A stretch of 60,436 nt of DNA from Dysgonomonas sp. 521 (GCF_010501055.1 NZ_QVMO01000046.1:25427-85862); one strand, 5' to 3'; shown: positions 47,179 to 56,908, counted from the stretch's first letter. Notes: a model not told the origin generated them from the letters alone. Numbers and translations are program-made.

Positions 47179-47201
47179 GTGTATTTTCTTTATTGTATTT
47201 C

Positions 47202-47594
47202 TTACAGATTGCTTTTTCTCTTGGAGGTAGTCACACCTCTATATACAAAATATATAACCAGAGCTAGCAGGGCGACAGGGAATGTAACATCACCGATAGG
47301 AGCATCAGCATCTCCTACATCTATAGGTGCTGATGAATCTGATGAAGGTAAGATTAAATCATCCCATTCAGTATTAGCAGTACGCCCCAATCTCATTGAT
47401 GTTGTTGCCATTGCCGAATACTTTGTATCAGAGCCTATACCTAAATTCTCTATTCTTGAGAGAGTCGCAGCAGAAGGAGACTCACTGGAGATAACCGGCG
47501 TATCCATATCAGATGCAGCCATAGCAGAGGTTGTAGGCACAGCCAACCCAAAGCAAGCCATTAAAAATACAAATATCAATAGTTTTGTTCTCAT
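47202..47594 (-). CDS. Small exported protein with C-terminal membrane anchor
   Basis: This 130-residue protein has a signal peptide (about 1-26), a Ser/Ala-rich middle of about 60 residues, and a C-terminal PIGDVTFPVALLALVIYFVY followed by basic residues. The signal, low-complexity linker, PIGD, membrane helix and basic tail recall C-terminal sorting signals, and similar small proteins are found next to T9SS substrates. Function unknown. It follows the 858-residue protein by 36 bases. Confidence 0.7.
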   Translation of the reverse strand: MRTKLLIFVFLMACFGLAVPTTSAMAASDMDTPVISSESPSAATLSRIENLGIGSDTKYSAMATTSMRLGRTANTEWDDLILPSSDSSAPIDVGDADAPIGDVTFPVALLALVIYFVYRGVTTSKRKSNL

Positions 47595-47630
47595 TTGTTC
47601 TATTTTTCGTAGGTCTGTGTCTATTCTTAT

Positions 47631-50174
47631 TTAGTTTTGTAAGTTTACAAATTTCGATGTAAAGTTTCTCTTACCGGATATTTTCACAACATATGTACCC
47701 AGACTCAACGGTTTCAAATATTCCATTGACGGATAGTTATTCACTTTCGTTCTTCCGACAAGCCTACCTTGCATATCATAAACATATACATCACTGTTTA
47801 CATCATTTTCATTCAGTCCCGAAATATGCAATACTGAAGTATTATAATAACAGGTTATCGGATTTTCTTCTTTCACTATATCATCATCAGTTTCATAGAA
47901 ACGAAGAATAAAACGATTTTCCCCACTTAATTCTTTTAAATCAGACGGACCTGAAGAAAATTCATAAACATAATCCGGAGTCAGTTTAACCGTTTTATTA
48001 TTTTCATATCTGTCGATCAACCAAACATTAGGCACAGATGTCATATTTTCCAGATTATAGAAATTCAACTTCATATTCTGCTGGGTAGTCGGAGGCGTAA
48101 CATATAAAGCTAATTCCTTAACATTCAAAGGAACGCCATTCCCCAGCATACTTGTTCCATCTGTTGATTTTGTATAGATATAACTTGAGCCCTCTTCCGG
48201 ATACGCCCTGTCTTTCTCACTCGGCACAGCTATCGATTCCGTAAGATTCTTAGTAGTATCAAAAATATCATTTTTCGCCAGCTTAGAATCTTCACGCAAT
48301 ATAACAGCCGTCCTGTCTGTGCTTTTCGCTACAGAACTTTCAACTTCGACTACAAAGAAGTCAGAAAAAAGACTGGTATCATTACTTTTCAGAAACCTTG
48401 TCTCCCCAAATGTTCTTAAGCTAGGCTTCAACACCATTTCAAAATCTTTGTTTGCCTGCAAAACAAACATCTGCATTGGTGCAATTAAATATGTTCTGGG
48501 ATCTGTAAGTCCTAAAGTATTAGTAAGCGTAGAACCATCAGTACTTACCAAATCATAATTAACAGTCATATGAAACATATTATCAGCACTTGAGTAGTTT
48601 ATTAATGCTTCATTTATGACCCAATACTTAGAACGTAAAACTTTTTGATTAGTGTAATTCCTCAATGAGGTCAGCACACCTGTACCAAAGTACGCTCCTA
48701 CATCAAGATTATTTGTAGCATTAAGAGCAGGAACTAACGGTTTAGTACTATTCGGTTCATATCCTAACAAAGGATTCAAACTTATCGGAGCCATAAAAGG
48801 ATTCCCCAAGAAGTTAAGTCCATTAACCACGCTAACAGTAACATCACCTATAGAGAATTTTTCATTCGGCATATATTTAATTTCGTCTCTTCCTTCGTTA
48901 GCAGCAAATTCATTACCACCCTTACCTAAAGTCCAACCTGGAACTTTTACACCTTTTACCAGATCATCAGAATCATCGGCAGCATAACGACTAAACCCTT
49001 TCATATAGTTAGTTGAGGCATAATTAACAACACCTCCTTCATTAAAATATTCTCTCATCAGACGGCGGTTAAACTCAAAACCTCCTCTTGCTCTATTTAC
49101 TGCCAATATTTTAAGGTCATCCCACCTTTCATCTATCCTAGTATCACTCTCATTTGAAACTTCCATGCTCATAAAATACCCCTTTCCGGCCAGCATTTTA
49201 TTAAATGGATCGGCGATAGTTCCTTTATTTGAGTGCAAACTCCACTGGTTTGGTTCCATATATGTATGGTAAAACAGGTAGTCGGCAGCCATTTCTTTAA
49301 ATGGCGGAGTAAATCCTGTCAGATAATTCTTACCTTCACTATTACGCAAAGTATTTGAACTGCTCGCAGCCTCATGATTAGCTTTAAACGTACCATCATC
49401 ATTTGTAGCGCCTTCACCTTTATATTTATACATATTAAGGTTTACCTGACTATAACCCGCCTCATCAGTCCCAGACTCTACACCGTCAATCATAGCATGC
49501 GCCATATTTATCTTCCGGTTATCATTAGCAGCAACATAACCACCTTCAATAACAAGACGGTTTGTACCAAGCGTGTTAGTAGAAAGAGTTGTACCATTAA
49601 CAGTTGGAGCATTCGCACTTAAAGCTGATGACTTCAGTGCTCCTACTTTATTAATTTTTACAGCGACAGAAGGATCTAAAGCGACATATCCCACAGTTCT
49701 GGGATTAAATGTTGCAGTATAAGTGGTAGTTGTCAACCATTTCTCAATACGCAATACAGGGAAATTAATATACTTAGAAGCTTTCAGCGCTTCATTAAAA
49801 ACCTTAGCTCCAATTGTTTGCTTATTATCTATACCGATAAAAGCAACAACACCGGCATCAGCACCTGTATATGTATCCTGATCAAAAAGATTCGGCAGAT
49901 CTGTATCAGCAGTAGTTTTCGCATTAACGAAATCCCCAGTTAACTCAGTACGCCCTACCTGAACTATACCTGAACCATCGGCAAACTCAGCTGAACCTTT
50001 AACGTACAAAGTTGTGGATTGTGATTTAGAACCATCGACATCATCTCCTGTTCCGTTCCGATACTTAACATGCATCTTACCTTTTGAGTAAAACACTACG
50101 TCCGTAGGAGCTATCTGCCCTTTCATCAGCAAAGGCAAAAAAAGTAGCGTAAATAATACTAATCGAAGTTTCAT
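47631..50174 (-). CDS. T9SS-exported surface protein
   Basis: This is 847 residues from the ATG at 50174 (MKLRLVLFTLLFLPLLMKGQ), which begins a clear signal peptide; a longer frame to 50207 adds 11 unlikely residues. The body is long and beta-rich, with Asn, Thr and Ser-rich sequence and no enzymatic motif seen. The last 75 residues are a type A T9SS C-terminal domain: VYVYDMQGRLVGR, LSLGTYVVKISGK. It should cross the outer membrane and stay attached to the surface. It shares a transcript with the small anchored protein. Confidence 0.88.
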   Translation of the reverse strand: MKLRLVLFTLLFLPLLMKGQIAPTDVVFYSKGKMHVKYRNGTGDDVDGSKSQSTTLYVKGSAEFADGSGIVQVGRTELTGDFVNAKTTADTDLPNLFDQDTYTGADAGVVAFIGIDNKQTIGAKVFNEALKASKYINFPVLRIEKWLTTTTYTATFNPRTVGYVALDPSVAVKINKVGALKSSALSANAPTVNGTTLSTNTLGTNRLVIEGGYVAANDNRKINMAHAMIDGVESGTDEAGYSQVNLNMYKYKGEGATNDDGTFKANHEAASSSNTLRNSEGKNYLTGFTPPFKEMAADYLFYHTYMEPNQWSLHSNKGTIADPFNKMLAGKGYFMSMEVSNESDTRIDERWDDLKILAVNRARGGFEFNRRLMREYFNEGGVVNYASTNYMKGFSRYAADDSDDLVKGVKVPGWTLGKGGNEFAANEGRDEIKYMPNEKFSIGDVTVSVVNGLNFLGNPFMAPISLNPLLGYEPNSTKPLVPALNATNNLDVGAYFGTGVLTSLRNYTNQKVLRSKYWVINEALINYSSADNMFHMTVNYDLVSTDGSTLTNTLGLTDPRTYLIAPMQMFVLQANKDFEMVLKPSLRTFGETRFLKSNDTSLFSDFFVVEVESSVAKSTDRTAVILREDSKLAKNDIFDTTKNLTESIAVPSEKDRAYPEEGSSYIYTKSTDGTSMLGNGVPLNVKELALYVTPPTTQQNMKLNFYNLENMTSVPNVWLIDRYENNKTVKLTPDYVYEFSSGPSDLKELSGENRFILRFYETDDDIVKEENPITCYYNTSVLHISGLNENDVNSDVYVYDMQGRLVGRTKVNNYPSMEYLKPLSLGTYVVKISGKRNFTSKFVNLQN

Positions 50175-50274
50175 TATTGTAGTTTTATAAAAGTCAGTAA
50201 AAATCAATCTTTTATGTTAAAGCTGTCCAGATAAAAAACAATAGACAGCAATTGCTTTTAAACCTATTGTCGAG

Positions 50275-50282
50275 CAAAGATA
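50275..50282 (-). promoter_or_regulatory. -7 box of the T9SS protein gene
   Basis: TATCTTTG on the minus strand, about 100 bases before the ATG at 50174; the leader region is AT-rich. Confidence 0.5.
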
Positions 50283-50398
50283 ATTCTTTTTTTTTAATTA
50301 AAAAGTCTTCATCACTATTTTTTTTATACAGCTTTAAATATACAATATTATATCTTGTAATTTTAAGTTAAATTCTCACATAAATACTTAAAACGCTG

Positions 50399-51919
50399 TT
50401 ACAGATGACATGTACGCAGTAGGTCATTTATAGTTTTTACCGGATTAAATGTTTCGATAGGAACCTCTACAAATACAGTATTCCAATCAGACATCGCCCC
50501 ATTCCACAGCCCCGGAAGTTCGAGCGCCTTCAATTCCCTGCCACTTTTTGATTTGACCGAAATAAATCCTGTATTAGCATCTACATAATCCTTTAAATTA
50601 AAAGGACGCCCTCTGTAATCTTTTATACCACAAACCAAATCCACCGGATTAAAATGGGTTCCCTGCCGAAACATGGCTTGCTTAACCGGATCTGACATAT
50701 CAATCTGTGAACTCTCCAATATCTGTAGCGAGACGGTACCATCCGCATTCACTGTCAGGAATGGCCCTCCACCCGGCTCTCCTACATTGCGCACCATACC
50801 GCAAACACGGCAGGGACGGTCGAGTTTACGTTTGAGGTAAAGCACCAGTTCGGCATCTTCCAATAGTTTTGTGTCAGGATTCTTTATATTCAGTTCGTTT
50901 TGGAGGAAATAAAGTATTTCCATCAATTCATCGTGGGTATATTTCCCGCTATCCAGAAGTTTCAGGTAATCAAACACTTTCTTCTGCACATCAACCAGTA
51001 CGCCGGCTAATATCTTTTTATATTTAGTCTCTGTTTCTTTATATTTATCCGGTATCGCGTTATCTATATTTTTCACAAATACAATATCCGCGTCCAGATC
51101 ATTCAGGTTTTCGATCAGAGCGCCATGCCCGCCCGGACGGAACAGCAATTTGCCATTCTCCCTGAACGGCTCATTATTTGCATCCGCAGCAATAGTGTCC
51201 GTACTTGGCTTTTGCTCACTGAAAGTCACATCATATTTTACATGCAGATTGTCTTCGAATGCAGGCTTCTTATCTTCAATCAGGCTCTCAAACAAAGGCC
51301 TGTGCTCGGGAGATACAGTGAAGTGGATATTCACCTCGTCTTTTTCATTCTTAGCATACAGGTAGCCTTCCATCAAATGCTCCTCTACAGGCGTACGGGA
51401 GGTATCGCCATATTTATGAAACTTCAATAAGCCCTTGGGCAGATTACCATAATCGAGCCCTTTAGGTTTCAGTAAATTCTCAACAACAGACTTATAGTTG
51501 CCTTCTTCCAGCAACGCCTCTATACTTTTACCGTTATTCTTTAAACATACGGCATCTAAATCCTGATAAAACGCGAACTTTTGGATTTCATCGAAAAACT
51601 TTTTTTCAAAATCGGATGTAGGTATATTATAAGGTGCATCTAAAAATTCAAATAAATCCTTAAACATCCTGCTGGCTGCACCCGAGGCCGGAACAAATTT
51701 CACAATCCTCTTGTTCGGCGAAGCCTTATACATATCCCAATCGTCAAGATATTCTTTTTCTTCTTCGTCGGAAACGACCTTGATCCCCTTCTCTACAGAC
51801 GCGGCAGACACAATTTCGAGATAAGGGAATCCTTTCTTAAAATTATCCAATTGTTTAAACAACTGCCCTTCGGTTATCCCCTTTTCGGCCAGGTAGTTTT
51901 TATCTGTTTCACTTATCAT
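50399..51919 (-). CDS. DUF4301 family protein
   Basis: This 506-residue protein is found mainly in Bacteroidota. The N-terminal VKFVPASGAASRMFKDLFEF and FRPGGHGALIENLNDLDADIVFVKNIDNA are hallmarks of DUF4301. Parts of the fold (RPGGHGAL, then a metal or sugar site-like NID) recall sugar nucleotidyltransferases, but the reaction is not known to me. No signal peptide. It has its own -7 box. Confidence 0.88.
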   Translation of the reverse strand: MISETDKNYLAEKGITEGQLFKQLDNFKKGFPYLEIVSAASVEKGIKVVSDEEEKEYLDDWDMYKASPNKRIVKFVPASGAASRMFKDLFEFLDAPYNIPTSDFEKKFFDEIQKFAFYQDLDAVCLKNNGKSIEALLEEGNYKSVVENLLKPKGLDYGNLPKGLLKFHKYGDTSRTPVEEHLMEGYLYAKNEKDEVNIHFTVSPEHRPLFESLIEDKKPAFEDNLHVKYDVTFSEQKPSTDTIAADANNEPFRENGKLLFRPGGHGALIENLNDLDADIVFVKNIDNAIPDKYKETETKYKKILAGVLVDVQKKVFDYLKLLDSGKYTHDELMEILYFLQNELNIKNPDTKLLEDAELVLYLKRKLDRPCRVCGMVRNVGEPGGGPFLTVNADGTVSLQILESSQIDMSDPVKQAMFRQGTHFNPVDLVCGIKDYRGRPFNLKDYVDANTGFISVKSKSGRELKALELPGLWNGAMSDWNTVFVEVPIETFNPVKTINDLLRTCHL

Positions 51920-51945
51920 AGATATGCTATTTATACTTCTTAATG

Positions 51946-51953
51946 CAAAACTA
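51946..51953 (-). promoter_or_regulatory. -7 box of the DUF4301 gene
   Basis: TAGTTTTG on the minus strand, 27 bases before the start codon at 51919, matches TAnnTTTG. Confidence 0.5.
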
Positions 51954-51971
51954 GAAAAAATATCGGTAATG

Positions 51972-52502
51972 TCACTTCAATTGCCTCGAAAATTCCCATA
52001 TAATTATTCCCGCAGCCACAGAGACGTTAAGCGAATGCTTTGTCCCATACTGGGGTATCTCTACACAGCGATCGCACATATCCACTATCTTCTGCTGAAC
52101 TCCTTTCACCTCATTACCCAGGATAACTGCATATTTCTTTGTCGCGTCCAGATACAAGTCATCCAGCATAATACTATCTTCGGCCTGTTCTACTGCACAT
52201 ATAATATATCCCTGGCTTTTCAGCTGCGACACGGCCTGCTCCGTATCTTCAAAATACGACCATTCCACCGAGTTTTCCGCACCTAAGGCAGTCTTATGTA
52301 TTTCTACATTCGGCGGGGTTGCGGTTATCCCGCACAGATATACGGCATCTACCAGAAAAGCATCCGATGTACGGAAGACAGAGCCTATATTATTCAGGCT
52401 CCTTACATTATCCAGTACTACAACCAGAGGTGTTTTCGTTTTTTCTTTAAACTCTTCAACGGATAGCCTGTTCAGCTCCGTTATCTTCTTTACTCTCATC
52501 AA
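51972..52502 (-). CDS. TrmH family RNA 2'-O-methyltransferase (SpoU)
   Basis: This 176-residue RNA methyltransferase with a trefoil knot has the SpoU motifs: motif 1 VLDNVRSLNNIGSVFRTSDAF, motif 2 YAVILGNEVKGV and motif 3 IPQYGTKHSLNVSVAAGI. It methylates ribose of tRNA or rRNA using S-adenosylmethionine; the exact site is unclear. It directly follows folB, with stop and start abutting. Confidence 0.92.
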   Translation of the reverse strand: MMRVKKITELNRLSVEEFKEKTKTPLVVVLDNVRSLNNIGSVFRTSDAFLVDAVYLCGITATPPNVEIHKTALGAENSVEWSYFEDTEQAVSQLKSQGYIICAVEQAEDSIMLDDLYLDATKKYAVILGNEVKGVQQKIVDMCDRCVEIPQYGTKHSLNVSVAAGIIIWEFSRQLK

Positions 52503-52856
52503 TCAATCGGTTAAGACTACACTGGCGTAATCAATCTGGGCACCCATCGGTGGATTGCGCTTCGACAACTTCACTTCTATATGCTCAATCGAGGTAAATT
52601 CACGCCTGAGACTTTGTATAATGCGGTATGCTACATTTTCCAGCAACCGGGACGGGATTGCCATCTGCTTCTTTACCTCTTCATAAACAGCCGCATAGCT
52701 GATGGTATCATCCAATATATCAGATTGGGCGGCGACAGCCAAATCTACCTCAATTTTTAAATTAACTACAAATTCATTACCCACTTTCGCTTCCTGAGGC
52801 AATACCCCGTGATAAGCATAAAACACCATATTTTCGAGTAAAATAAAACTTTTCAT
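52503..52856 (-). CDS. folB: Dihydroneopterin aldolase
   Basis: This folate pathway enzyme cleaves dihydroneopterin. At 117 residues it is normal length. Typical features: YAYHGVLPQEAKVGNEFVVN at the start, the Tyr/Glu active-site region near DDTISYAAVYEEVK and the conserved Lys in HIEVKLSKRNPPM. It is translationally linked to trmH, with no gap between the two. Confidence 0.94.
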   Translation of the reverse strand: MKSFILLENMVFYAYHGVLPQEAKVGNEFVVNLKIEVDLAVAAQSDILDDTISYAAVYEEVKKQMAIPSRLLENVAYRIIQSLRREFTSIEHIEVKLSKRNPPMGAQIDYASVVLTD

Positions 52857-52879
52857 AAAGAGTTAAAAATAAAACGGCA

Positions 52880-52887
52880 CAAAGCTA
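52880..52887 (-). promoter_or_regulatory. -7 box of folB
   Basis: TAGCTTTG on the minus strand, 24 bases before the folB start, lies back-to-back with the bactofilin box at 52899. Confidence 0.6.
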
Positions 52888-52898
52888 AGTTTTTTATT

Positions 52899-52906
52899 TA
52901 TATTTG
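52899..52906 (+). promoter_or_regulatory. -7 box of the bactofilin gene
   Basis: TATATTTG, perfect TAnnTTTG, 50 bases before the bactofilin start; opposite direction to the folB box 11 bases away. Confidence 0.6.
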
Positions 52907-52955
52907 TTGGTCAATGAGCACACAAATATATAAAACCTAGCAAAAACATGAAATT

Positions 52956-53360
52956 ATGATTATGGGCAGATCGAAAGAAAACACGAATTACACGACATCG
53001 TCAGGTATGCACAACGTACTTGCTTCAGGAACGAAACTACAGGGTGAAATAACTTCGGAGGAAGACTTCCGTATAGACGGCACGATAGAAGGCAACATCC
53101 AGTGCCGCGGGAAAATCATTGTTGGCCAGAGTGGTTCTATAAAGGGCAACATCAATTGTGCGAATATCGATTTATTCGGGTTGGTTAACGGAAACATTGT
53201 TTGTTCCGAAACTGTTACATTAAAAGCCAGTTCGCATCTGATAGGCGAGATCAAAACCCGTATAATAGAAATTGAACCCGGAGCTAACTTTGAAGGAACT
53301 TGTTCTATGCTGAACAAGAACAGTCCCATCCCTGTAGCCACCAGTTCTTCGGAAGAGTAA
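52956..53360 (+). CDS. Bactofilin
   Basis: This 134-residue cytoskeletal protein builds filaments that position cell-wall or surface enzymes. The central right-handed beta-helix (about 25-115) has repeats of glycine-turn strands (EGNIQCRGKIIVGQSGSIKG, LVNGNIVCSETVTLKASSHL), flanked by disordered ends. A second Met (52962) is an alternative start. No adjacent LytM peptidase gene is present. Confidence 0.93.
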   Translation: MIMGRSKENTNYTTSSGMHNVLASGTKLQGEITSEEDFRIDGTIEGNIQCRGKIIVGQSGSIKGNINCANIDLFGLVNGNIVCSETVTLKASSHLIGEIKTRIIEIEPGANFEGTCSMLNKNSPIPVATSSSEE

Positions 53361-53391
53361 AAAACAGCAGATAGGATTTTATGACATATTC

Positions 53392-53434
53392 AGAGCCTGT
53401 AATAGAAATTTTCGCTAAAATTTAAACAGGCTCT
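53392..53434. repeat. Short MITE-like element (family 2, internally deleted)
   Basis: AGAGCCTGT, about 25 bases, then AAATTTAAACAGGCTCT. The 43 bases match the right end of the 21809-22004 element closely (TTTTCGCTAAAATTTAAACA). Confidence 0.65.
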
Positions 53435-53505
53435 TAGTAAAATCCTACAGTTGTTCTGCTTACGGAATAACAAAAAGGTCTGTGACCTTACCAAAATAAT
53501 AATGT

Positions 53506-55278
53506 ATGAATATAAATAAAAGACTGACCGCATTACGTGGATTTATGGAAGAAAAAGGGCTTCACGCCTTTATTATTCCCAGTACCGACTCCCATCTGAG
53601 CGAATACCCTGCCTCACACTGGGCTTCGCGCGAATGGATAAGCGGATTCACGGGCTCTGCAGGGACTGTAGTTGTTACCCGCGAAAAAGCCGGATTATGG
53701 ACAGACTCGCGTTACTTCCTGCAAGCAGCGAATGAACTGCGCGACACAGAGATAGAACTCTTTAAAGACGGGCTACCAACTACCCCAAATATAGAGGAGT
53801 GGCTGACAAGCGAATTGGGCAAAGGCGAATATGTGGGAATAGACGGGAATGTATATGCAGCAAAAGAGGCATTTAACCTGACCCATAAATTAAATATGAA
53901 AGGGTTGCACCTGATAAGCGACTATGACCCATTCCAAAATATCTGGCACGACAGGCCAGAGATACCTGCAAACCCGATATTTGTACTTCCCGAAAAATAT
54001 ACGGGAGAACCCGCGCATAAGAAAATCAGACGCATTTGCGACAGTATCGGACGAAACGGTGCAGAATCCTTATTGGTAGCTTCATTAGATACCATAGCCT
54101 GGATTTTCAACATCAGGGGCAACGATGTAAAATGTAATCCGGTGGCAGTCAGCTATGCTTACATTTCGCCGAAAGAAACAGTCTTATTTATCAATCCAAA
54201 AAAATTAACGGCAGAAACAGCCGCTTACCTGAAAGCTGAAGGTGTGACAATAGCCGAATATGATAAAATATTCGACTATGTATCGAAACTAAATACATCT
54301 GTCTGCCTCGATGCCAGCAAGGTTACATTCAAGCTATACAATGCTATACCGGGCGAATGCCGGATTGTAGACACTCTATCTCCTGCCGACATGATGAAGA
54401 GCATCAAGAATGAGACCGAACTGCAAGGCTTCCGCAACGCCATGGAGCGTGACGGGGTAGCGTTGGTACGTTTCCTGATGTGGCTCGAAAAGGCCGTACC
54501 GGAAGGTAATGTGACCGAAATAATGATCCCTGAAAAACTGGTAGAGTACAGAAGCAAGCAGGAAAACTTTGTAGGCGAAAGCTTTGATACCATTTCCGGT
54601 TACGGGCCAAACGGAGCCATCGTACACTATCATGTAACCGAAGGCAGTTCTTTGCCTGTGAAGCCGGAAGGATTTCTCCTGGTAGACTCCGGAGCGCAAT
54701 ATTTTGACGGTACAACGGACATTACACGCACCATTGCCGTAGGGCCGCTCACCGAGCAGATGAAAAAAGATTATACAATGGTGCTGAAAGGGCATATCGA
54801 TCTGGCCACTGTTATCTTTCCACAAGGAACCAGAGGCAGCCAACTGGACATTCTGGCACGGAAAGCCTTATGGGACGAAGGGATGAACTACCTGCACGGG
54901 ACAGGCCACGGTATCGGCCATTTCCTGAACGTGCACGAAGGGCCACAAAGCATCAGGATGAATGAGAACCCGACAACGCTGCAACCGGGAATGGTAACAT
55001 CCAATGAGCCAGGAATCTACAGAGCCGAAAAATACGGAATCCGTATCGAAAACCTGATCCGGACGCGTCACGAGACAACAACGGAGTTCGGCGATTTCTA
55101 CTCGTTCGAAACGCTCACACTTTGCCCTATAGATACAACACCTATAGTAAAAGAGATGCTGACAGAGAAAGAAATCACATGGTTTAATGAATATCACAAA
55201 TTTGTATATGATCGCCTTTCCCCTCTATTGAGTGAAAGCGAAAAACAATGGTTAAAAGAAAAGACACATGAAATTTAA
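53506..55278 (+). CDS. Xaa-Pro aminopeptidase (aminopeptidase P family)
   Basis: This 590-residue cytosolic peptidase removes an N-terminal residue before proline. Residues 1-300 hold the two creatinase-like N-terminal domains, as in three-domain eukaryote-like members. The C-terminal catalytic domain shows the metal ligands: Asp in LLVDSGAQYFDGTTDITR (two Asp), His in GTGHGIGHFLNVHEGP, Glu in SNEPGIY and Glu in IRIENLI. It overlaps the next gene by 11 bases. Confidence 0.93.
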   Translation: MNINKRLTALRGFMEEKGLHAFIIPSTDSHLSEYPASHWASREWISGFTGSAGTVVVTREKAGLWTDSRYFLQAANELRDTEIELFKDGLPTTPNIEEWLTSELGKGEYVGIDGNVYAAKEAFNLTHKLNMKGLHLISDYDPFQNIWHDRPEIPANPIFVLPEKYTGEPAHKKIRRICDSIGRNGAESLLVASLDTIAWIFNIRGNDVKCNPVAVSYAYISPKETVLFINPKKLTAETAAYLKAEGVTIAEYDKIFDYVSKLNTSVCLDASKVTFKLYNAIPGECRIVDTLSPADMMKSIKNETELQGFRNAMERDGVALVRFLMWLEKAVPEGNVTEIMIPEKLVEYRSKQENFVGESFDTISGYGPNGAIVHYHVTEGSSLPVKPEGFLLVDSGAQYFDGTTDITRTIAVGPLTEQMKKDYTMVLKGHIDLATVIFPQGTRGSQLDILARKALWDEGMNYLHGTGHGIGHFLNVHEGPQSIRMNENPTTLQPGMVTSNEPGIYRAEKYGIRIENLIRTRHETTTEFGDFYSFETLTLCPIDTTPIVKEMLTEKEITWFNEYHKFVYDRLSPLLSESEKQWLKEKTHEI

Positions 55279-56683
55279 AACAGTTGTAATACTATTGAGC
55301 CTCCTATTCGCATTCGGAATGGAGGCTCAAAACATTAAGGATTCCGGAAGCGGTTTTAATCTGGAAGTAAATTATCCCGGACAGGACGGTAAAAAAATGT
55401 ATTTCGGACAATACTGGAGGGGAGCCACTTATGCGCGCGACTCTGTGATAGTATCTTCCGGGAAGGCCATTTTCTCGTCTAAACAAAAATATCCGGAGGG
55501 CCAGTATTTCCTGTATATCGCGCCCGATATCAGAACGGATATCCTTATTGGCAACGAACAAAGCAACATACAGATAAACATCAACAAAGACAACTACCTG
55601 AGGAGCACTATATCAGGAAGTAACGATTCCAAGCTTTTGTGGGACTATTTAAATAAAATTGCCGATAATGACAATATAAGGGAAACACTGGAAGACCAAC
55701 TGTCGGACCCGAACATTACTCCTCAAAAAAGAGCCAGTCTCGAAAAAGAGCTTGCCAGAGAGAACGAAATATCCCAGATGTATGTGGAAACTTTGATAAA
55801 AGACAATAAAAACAACTGGTTTGGTGCATTCCTCAAAGGAATAACCCCTGTAACCCTGCCCTACCCTACTCCTAAAAACGACAAGGAGTTTACTGAAAAT
55901 AAGAACTATGGCAAGGCGCATTATTTTGACAATATAGACCTTACCGATCCGCGCCTGTGGCGGACTAACTATATGGCAAGCTATGTGGACGCCTACCTGC
56001 GCCAGTGGGTAGACCCTACCCCCGACTCCTTAGCTATTGCAGCAAGCAAGCTGGTTGCTAAAACAAAAAGCAACGAAGCTTGTTTTAAAGAAATGCTGTC
56101 TTATCTGATAAATACAAGCACCACCAGCAACAGGATGGGCGACGAAAACATTTGGGCAAAGCTTTGCGAAGAATATATTTTCGGTAAAAAACTGAATTGG
56201 ATAGACAGTACGCAAATGTCGGGATTACAGTTTATGTATGAGCATATCAAGAACAACCGTATAGGGATGAAAGCCCGCAACCTGATGCTCACAACGATGG
56301 ATGGCAAAACATTCTATACTAACGACATAAAGGCCGATTACCTTATGTTGTACTTTTACGGACACGATTGTCATTATTGTATAGAAGAAACACCCCGCCT
56401 GCATAACGAACTGTATGCGAAGTACAAGGACAAAGGGCTGCAAGTAGTGGCAATAGATATAAAAGGCGAAGATAGAAATGAATGGGAAAAGTTTATCAAA
56501 GACAACAAAATGACCGACTGGATAAATGCCTTTGACGCGAAAAACAGATCCCAGTTCTGGCTATACTTCGACACTTCATATATCCCTGCGGTATTTGTAT
56601 TGGATAAGGATAAAAAGATAGTCGCTAAAAAAATAGATTCGAAAGGGCTGGAGCAGTTTTTCGATTTTTATATAAATAAGTAG
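55268..56683 (+). CDS. Exported thioredoxin-like protein with DUF4369/DUF5106-type N-terminus
   Basis: This is a 471-residue periplasmic protein: signal peptide 1-20 (ending GMEAQ), a beta-rich DUF4369-like N-terminal part (about 25-115), a helical DUF5106-type middle, and a C-terminal thioredoxin fold with the redox CxxC at CHYC (about residue 373) in FYGHDCHYCIEETPRLHN. A role in disulfide handling or repair of exported proteins is inferred. It starts 11 bases inside the aminopeptidase gene and is likely cotranscribed. Confidence 0.87.
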   Translation: MKFKTVVILLSLLFAFGMEAQNIKDSGSGFNLEVNYPGQDGKKMYFGQYWRGATYARDSVIVSSGKAIFSSKQKYPEGQYFLYIAPDIRTDILIGNEQSNIQININKDNYLRSTISGSNDSKLLWDYLNKIADNDNIRETLEDQLSDPNITPQKRASLEKELARENEISQMYVETLIKDNKNNWFGAFLKGITPVTLPYPTPKNDKEFTENKNYGKAHYFDNIDLTDPRLWRTNYMASYVDAYLRQWVDPTPDSLAIAASKLVAKTKSNEACFKEMLSYLINTSTTSNRMGDENIWAKLCEEYIFGKKLNWIDSTQMSGLQFMYEHIKNNRIGMKARNLMLTTMDGKTFYTNDIKADYLMLYFYGHDCHYCIEETPRLHNELYAKYKDKGLQVVAIDIKGEDRNEWEKFIKDNKMTDWINAFDAKNRSQFWLYFDTSYIPAVFVLDKDKKIVAKKIDSKGLEQFFDFYINK

Positions 56684-56693
56684 TATTTATGCT

Positions 56694-56895
56694 AATCAAG
56701 GGTTAAATGTGCCGTTAGGCACATCATATTGGTAGAAACATGAATGAAATTCGTTTTTTTGTGCCGTCAGGTACAAAATGTGAATTGTTCTGTAGATATT
56801 GCGTACCTGACGGCACGCAATTAACCGGTTAAAGCTTCTTTCTACCAACATTCAGTCCCTAAAGGGACAAAGAACAGCACATTTAACCCTTGATT
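56694..56895. repeat. Nested palindrome element, copy 1
   Basis: Outer TIR AATCAAGGGTTAAATGTGC / GCACATTTAACCCTTGATT; inside, GGTAGAAA/TTTCTACC and GTGCCGTCAGGTAC/GTACCTGACGGCAC. An almost identical inverted copy lies at 59532-59734. No gene. Confidence 0.85.
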
Positions 56896-56908
56896 CGCAT
56901 TATTTATT

